From Chersky-840 sp963848335 (GTDB taxonomy: Bacteria; Actinomycetota; Acidimicrobiia; Acidimicrobiales; UBA8190): a stretch of 64,000 nt of DNA. The notes below the pieces were generated by a model. It did no database searches. It was not told where the DNA came from and was given only the letters and a program-made list of their open reading frames with translations. Below, in pieces: positions 59,997 to 64,000 of this stretch (the stretch's first letter is position 1; the number at the start of each line of letters is the position of its first letter). The DNA is taken from the NCBI GenBank assembly GCA_963848335.1, contig CAWKDD010000001.1, forward strand, positions 1,240,001-1,304,000, written 5' to 3'. Position numbers and translations under genes: made by a program.

Positions 59997-60723
59997 TGAG
60001 CCTCGGGACGGTGCTGGTCTCGCGGAGGGTGGCGCAGCGCATGCGGACCAGGAGTCGGATACACCACCACCCGGGGTCGACCTCGCCCCTGTTCAGGCTG
60101 AAGCGGCTGGAGGTGGTGGCCGCGTGGTGGTTGTTGTGCAGGCCCTCACCCACGACGAGCCACGCCAGCCACTGGTTGTTGGTGGCCAGATTGTCGAAGG
60201 GCCGCCGTCCCCACCGATGGCCGATGGCATTGATGGCCCCGCCGCCCAGCAGGTAGTAGAGGGCGTGGACGGCCGCGGCGATCAGGGCCAGCTCCCAACC
60301 GAACAACACGACGAAGACGCCCACTCCGAGGCCCAGGCCGACAACGGCGTGGTCGAAGAGCAAGCGGTCCCAACGGTCGGCGGGAAGGTCCCGGGCATAG
60401 CGCGACACCGCGGTCTGGTCGCGGGCCACCTTCCGGTACAGCAGGGCGTTGGCGAACTGCACGCGGGCGAAGCCCAAGATGATGGGGGAGTGGGGGTCGC
60501 GTTCGGTGTCGGTGAAGGCGTGGTGCTTGCGGTGGACCGCCACCCATTGCCTCGGCCGCATCCCGGTGCTGACCCAGATCGCCACCCGGCAGGCCGCGTC
60601 GACACCGGGGGAGAGCCGCAGCGCACGGTGCGACAGGCAGCGGTGGAGGTACACCGAGGTCACCAGCAGGGCGACCTGGGACACGAGCAGCCCGGCAAGG
60701 ACGGCGCCGATGACGGGCAGCAT
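59983..60723 (-). CDS. fatty acid desaturase (acyl-CoA delta-9 type)
   Basis: 246 residues, membrane-bound di-iron enzyme. Three His boxes are complete: YLHRCLSHRALRL, VAVHRKHHAFTD and GEGLHNNHHAATT, with a further His in NAIGHRWGRRPFDN. Helices flank them (VIGAVLAGLLVSQVALLVTSV, VVGLGLGVGVFVVLFGWEL). This matches the short bacterial acyl-CoA/acyl-lipid delta-9 desaturases that use O2 and reductant to introduce a cis double bond. It ends five bp from the convergent glycosidase-like gene. Confidence 0.92.
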   Translation of the reverse strand: MLPVIGAVLAGLLVSQVALLVTSVYLHRCLSHRALRLSPGVDAACRVAIWVSTGMRPRQWVAVHRKHHAFTDTERDPHSPIILGFARVQFANALLYRKVARDQTAVSRYARDLPADRWDRLLFDHAVVGLGLGVGVFVVLFGWELALIAAAVHALYYLLGGGAINAIGHRWGRRPFDNLATNNQWLAWLVVGEGLHNNHHAATTSSRFSLNRGEVDPGWWCIRLLVRMRCATLRETSTVPRLNAAP

Positions 60724-60765
60724 TGGGGCGAAGGTTAGCGCCCCGGCGCCGTGCCTGGGAAAACG

Positions 60766-61254
60766 TCACTCCGCCGCCGCCGCCAGTCGGGTGGCGAAGC
60801 CGTGCACCATGCGGCGCAGGAGAAGGCACATCAAGGGTCCGGTGCCCGGGACCAAGGGGACGACACTCCCCGTCCATTCGATGAGGGTGCCCGACGTCGC
60901 CCTCGTGCTCGGGCCCTGTCGGGACGGGTTCGGGCCTGTCGCGGTGTCCCCAATGGGGGAGATGCGGACCTCGGCCCGGTAGGCGCGCACCGGCTGGCCC
61001 CTGAGCTGCCGGTAGGCGTGCCGGTACGGGGGGTCTGCCGCCGTGATCTCCTCGTGCACCATGAAGAAGGGCCGGCCCAGACGGCGTCGGCCGCCGGTGC
61101 CGTCGGCGTCGGGTTCGACCTCCCATTCCGAACGGGAGATGAGCGGACCCGCCCACTCCTTCCACGACGTCGCCTCGGCCAGCAGCCCGTACACCGCGTC
61201 GGGGGACCCCCCGCTGACCACGCTGGTCCCGAAGGCGTAGGACCTGGTCCTCAA
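60766..61254 (-). CDS. SRPBCC (START/Bet v1)-family protein
   Basis: About 162 residues from a TTG at 61254 (start assigned by fit, no good ribosome-binding site). RTRSYAFGTSVVSGGSPDAVYGLLAEATSWKEWAGPLISRSEWEVEP is the typical polyketide cyclase/SRPBCC opening; ATSGTLIEWTGSVVPLVPGTGPLMCLLLRRMVHGFATRLAAA is the long C-terminal helix lining a hydrophobic pocket. It follows the GMC-hydrolase gene by 20 bp, so it may bind or process the steroid or lipid used by that enzyme (inference). The upstream part of its frame runs into the hydrolase because of an indel near 61330. Confidence 0.78.
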   Translation of the reverse strand: MRTRSYAFGTSVVSGGSPDAVYGLLAEATSWKEWAGPLISRSEWEVEPDADGTGGRRRLGRPFFMVHEEITAADPPYRHAYRQLRGQPVRAYRAEVRISPIGDTATGPNPSRQGPSTRATSGTLIEWTGSVVPLVPGTGPLMCLLLRRMVHGFATRLAAAAE

Positions 61255-61274
61255 GGATCGGCCCGGTGCCGGGG

Positions 61275-64000
61275 TCAGGCGTTGACCCGGTCGAGGTGCG
61301 CCAGCACGGCAGGAAAGGTGTCGGCGCGGCGCGTCGGCTCCGATCAGGACGTCCTGATGGCCGTAGTCGTCGAAGACCACCCGCCTGAACAGGTCCGGGC
61401 CCAGCTCGTCACAGAGCAACGAGTAGGTACGTTCGGTCGACTCTGGGCGCCAGACCAGGTTGTGGCGGCCCGACAGGAACGTGATCGGTCGGTGCAGCCG
61501 TTCGAGGTGGGGAAGGTAGTCGTCGGATCCGTCGGCCCCCACCACCCGCTGGGCATCGGCCATACGCGACAGGTGGGCCATCATCGTCATGTCGGTGGGG
61601 CCGAACAGCTCGTGCATGGTCGTGTGGGTCAGTTCGTTCACGTTGGGATGATGCACCGCTATGCCGTAGATGAAGGCCAGCCGCCGGCACACGGCCTGGT
61701 CGCAGCGTTCCCCTTTGGGGATGGGGTACCCCCGCAGCGCCACGTCGAGGAGCCTGGCACCCTTGGATTCGCCCGAGTACGAGTCCGTGGTGAGCATCCG
61801 GATCCCGATGTCCTTCATGAGGCCGGCCAGATGGAGTCCGGCCTTGATCCGGGTCATGGTGGGGCCGACCGGGTGCAGGGCCACCGACGAGCACAGCACC
61901 GACGTCGGCGCCGCCGTCCCGGCCGCGGTGGCCATCATCCACGTGATGCTGCCCACGCAGTGCGACACCACGTGGAAGTCGGGGCTGCCGGTGCGCTCCC
62001 CGATGGCGGCCTGGACGGCGGCGTGGTCGTGGCGAGCCACGTCGTCGGCGGTGAATTGGGTGCGCGCCGTGGGCAACGAGGTCGATCCCCGCCATTCCTG
62101 GACCCAGACGTCGAAGCCGTGGCCGACCAGGTACTCGGCGAGGTTGGGCTGGATCGTGTCGAGCAGGTAGGTGAGCGGGTTCGCCCCCATGCCGTGGACC
62201 AGGAGCACCGGTCCCCGGGTCCCACCCTGGTAGCGCGCCAGCCGGAGCGCCACCCCGTCTGCGGTCCGGTACTCCATCTCCTGGCGCGGGGGCAGGTCGA
62301 GCGGGCGCCGCCGCCGGGCCTTGGCCTGGCGGTTGAGCCCCTTGGGCGGATGCAGCACCGAGCCGTAATCCTCATACAGCCTCCCCGCGAAGGCCCGGCC
62401 GAATTTCCCCTCGAGGGTCAGCCGCTCGAGCGCGCCCACGGGGCCCGTGACCGACATGGTCCGCAGCTGCTTGGCGAAGTCCTCGGCTTTGATGCGGAGT
62501 ATCCCCCGGCCGATCACAGGGCCTTCGCGACCGTCGCGCCGCAGGGTCACGTAGAGCGTGGTGGTGGCGGCCCAGACGTCGTCGAGGGTGCCCGGTGCCA
62601 CCGTCTTGAAGCCGGTGAAATCGAAGCGGCGACCATCCGGAGCGGCAAGGGGGAGCCGATACCACATGTGACCGACCTCGGGGTGCAGCGCGTCGTCGGC
62701 CACCAGCAACTGGAATCGCCCGTCCTGCACGGTGAGCGGCTCCGTGCACAGTCCAGGCGCGTGCACCGTGCCCACCGCCGACATGGGCCGGGCCTGGTCC
62801 GCGATCTCGGCGCGCAGGTCTTCGGTGGACAGGGTCAACACGAACGCCAGAGTCGACCCGGTCTCCTCGCCGGCCCTCGACGCCGACGCGTAGTCGGCGA
62901 CGTCTCCTGCGTCGGTGGGAGACCAGTAGCCCGTCATGCGTTCGGTGAACCGCAGGCCGGGCCGGTCGGGCGGCGGTGGCGGTGGCGGTGGCTTTCCGCC
63001 GTGGTCGGGGCGATGCCCTTCGGCCCGGTCCAGGCTCCATCCGTGGTCGGCGGCGAGCGCAAAGGCGCCTCGCTCGGCGAGCGCCGAGATGGTGAGGAGC
63101 GGGTTGACCCCGACGGGGCGGGGCACGATCGAGCCGTCCCACACCAGCAATCCGTCATGCACGGCGGAGCCCGTCGTCCCCTGGAAGACGCGACCGCGGT
63201 CGTCCACCACGCCGTCCTCGGCTCGTTCGGCCATGACGCACCCTCCCAGCGGATGCACGGTGATCAGGCTGTGGCGCAGGATCCGTGACCAGATGGGGCT
63301 GTGCATGAAAGTGCCCCCGTCGACCGATGCTGCCGCGCCCACGACGTCGTTGGCCCGCTCGTAGTACGCACTGGTGCCTGCCCCCGGCCACTGGACGCGC
63401 ACCCGCGCCCCGTCGAGGACGACGGAGCCCTGGTCGTCGTCGTTGCCCATGACCAGAAGGGTCTGGATGTGCTCGGTCAGGCCGCGCCTTCCACCGGTCA
63501 GGACGCTCAGAAGGGCTCGTAGCGGTCCGCCCCCGCGCAGGCGGCGCCGCAGCCAGGAGGCGCCCAATTGGGGGAGCAGCTCCATGGGGAGGAGGCCCGC
63601 CACCGCCCCCGGGACCACGGCGTCCTCGATGATGATGCCGTCCTCGAGCGGGACGCCGCCGCGCTTGTCGATGACGGAGGTGATGCACGGGCCCGCGGGA
63701 TGGTCGCCGTCCGGGGCGCGGTGACCGGCACCGACGGCTCGCACCGGCCGGCCCGGCCGGAACGAGAAGCCCAGCACGTCGCCGTTCCCGCTGAAGCGGT
63801 GTCCGAGCCGGTCCGACACGCTCAGACCGTGGTGGCGCGACTGCAGCAGGATCCGGGAGCTGCCGAGCGTGCCTGCCGCCAGGACCACCACCTCGGCGGT
63901 GACCGCCAGCGGCGGCGCCTCGAAGTGGTCCCGCCGGCCACCCAGGGGCTGGGCCCGCACGACCCAGCGCGGCGGAGCTCCGGCCGGTCCGCCACCGTGC
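61275..64000 (-). CDS. GMC oxidoreductase / alpha/beta hydrolase fusion (cholesterol-oxidase-like), 5' end outside window
   Basis: The frame is open at the right edge, so the FAD-binding N-terminus is missing. Visible part: AEVVVLAAGTLGSSRILLQSR and HRFSGNGDVLGF (GMC, cholesterol-oxidase branch), then ITVHPLGGCVMAE and PRPVGVNPLLTISALAER, the C-terminal substrate/FAD segment. A linker with eight Pro leads to a domain of about 230 residues and then an alpha/beta hydrolase: VLLVHGMGANPLTYLL, HVVSHCVGSITWMM (SxxxG elbow with Cys in the nucleophile position), and the His in DDYGHQDVLIGADA. One extra base near 61320-61340 breaks the end, after which ADTFPAVLAHLDRVNA stops at 61275. Known fusions occur in actinobacterial steroid-using species; substrate not shown. 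Confidence 0.85.

Noticed and set aside
61255..61330. One continuous GMC-hydrolase-SRPBCC triple fusion
   Set aside because: The joining residues (RRHLSCRAGAPRPGQRL) are not protein-like. The other frame gives a natural hydrolase end (ADTFPAVLAHLDRVNA, stop at 61275), so an indel has fused two genes.
62960..63000. GGCGGTGG repeat as a possible regulatory repeat
   Set aside because: It is the complement of the poly-proline linker codons in the GMC-hydrolase gene.
1..64000. CRISPR array, transposase or prophage structural genes
   Set aside because: No regularly spaced direct repeats with unique spacers, no IS-type transposase, and no capsid or tail proteins were seen. The only clear mobile element is the serine-recombinase one.

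Overview
The window is very GC-rich (about 70%), with strong GC bias at third codon positions, many GTG starts, stop/start overlaps (ATGA, GTGA, TGATG) and actinobacterial families (DUF1918, MDMPI-like isomerase, DrrAB-type ABC exporter, YwaF/TIGR02206, GMC-alpha/beta hydrolase fusion). It looks like chromosome from a free-living actinobacterium, perhaps of the Acidimicrobiia or a relative; the taxonomic guess is inference. Single-base indels recur in otherwise intact genes (at least a dozen), so the sequence is probably an imperfectly polished assembly.

Layout. 1-8.2 kb: 5'-proximal part of PEP synthase, a phosphoribosyltransferase-hydrolase fusion, a universal stress protein, a patatin, an MGAT-like acyltransferase with a membrane-anchored partner, and a TetR/MDMPI pair. 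8.2-15.5 kb (minus): a nine-gene group 3b [NiFe] hydrogenase operon in the order hydB, cNMP-domain protein, hydG, hydD, hydA, maturation protease, hypC, EamA transporter, DUF6390-like protein. 15.6-23 kb: nitrogen and carbon metabolism (glutamate dehydrogenase, saccharopine-dehydrogenase-like enzyme, aldehyde dehydrogenase, APC permease, acetyl-CoA hydrolase/transferase). 23-34.9 kb: atypical pyruvate kinase, zinc-ribbon protein, second stress protein, NfeD/stomatin pair, then a GltD-like flavoprotein, pyruvate:ferredoxin oxidoreductase and a DHOD/PreA-like protein, followed by a GHMP kinase. 35-49.7 kb: mostly housekeeping and envelope genes (cytochrome b, acetyltransferase, secreted proteins, ABC exporter, enoyl-CoA hydratase, L,D-transpeptidase, GlnD, glycosyltransferase, tRNA-Cys, DUF1918, PhyH).

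The most distinctive object is a roughly 5.5 kb integrated element (about 49876-55406) at the 3' end of a tRNA-Val gene. It carries a large serine recombinase, a Replic_Relax-family protein, two small putative DNA-handling proteins and three genes of unknown function with visibly lower GC. A 12-bp core of the tRNA end is duplicated at both ends. Joining the two element-side flanks gives a 52-bp attP with perfect 15-bp inverted arms, and the recombinase C-terminus is rewritten by integration.

55.4-64 kb: a solitary Phd-type antitoxin, signal peptidase I divergent from a GntR/YtrA regulator, lipoproteins including an (alpha/alpha)6-barrel glycosidase-like protein, a fatty-acid desaturase, a SRPBCC protein, and a GMC oxidoreductase fused to an alpha/beta hydrolase that runs off the right edge.

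Together, PEP synthase, PFOR with a GltD-like electron-transfer protein, the NADP-linked hydrogenase, GDH, a pyruvate-kinase-like protein and two universal stress proteins suggest a region for redox balancing and low-energy or low-oxygen survival. That functional theme is inference from gene content.
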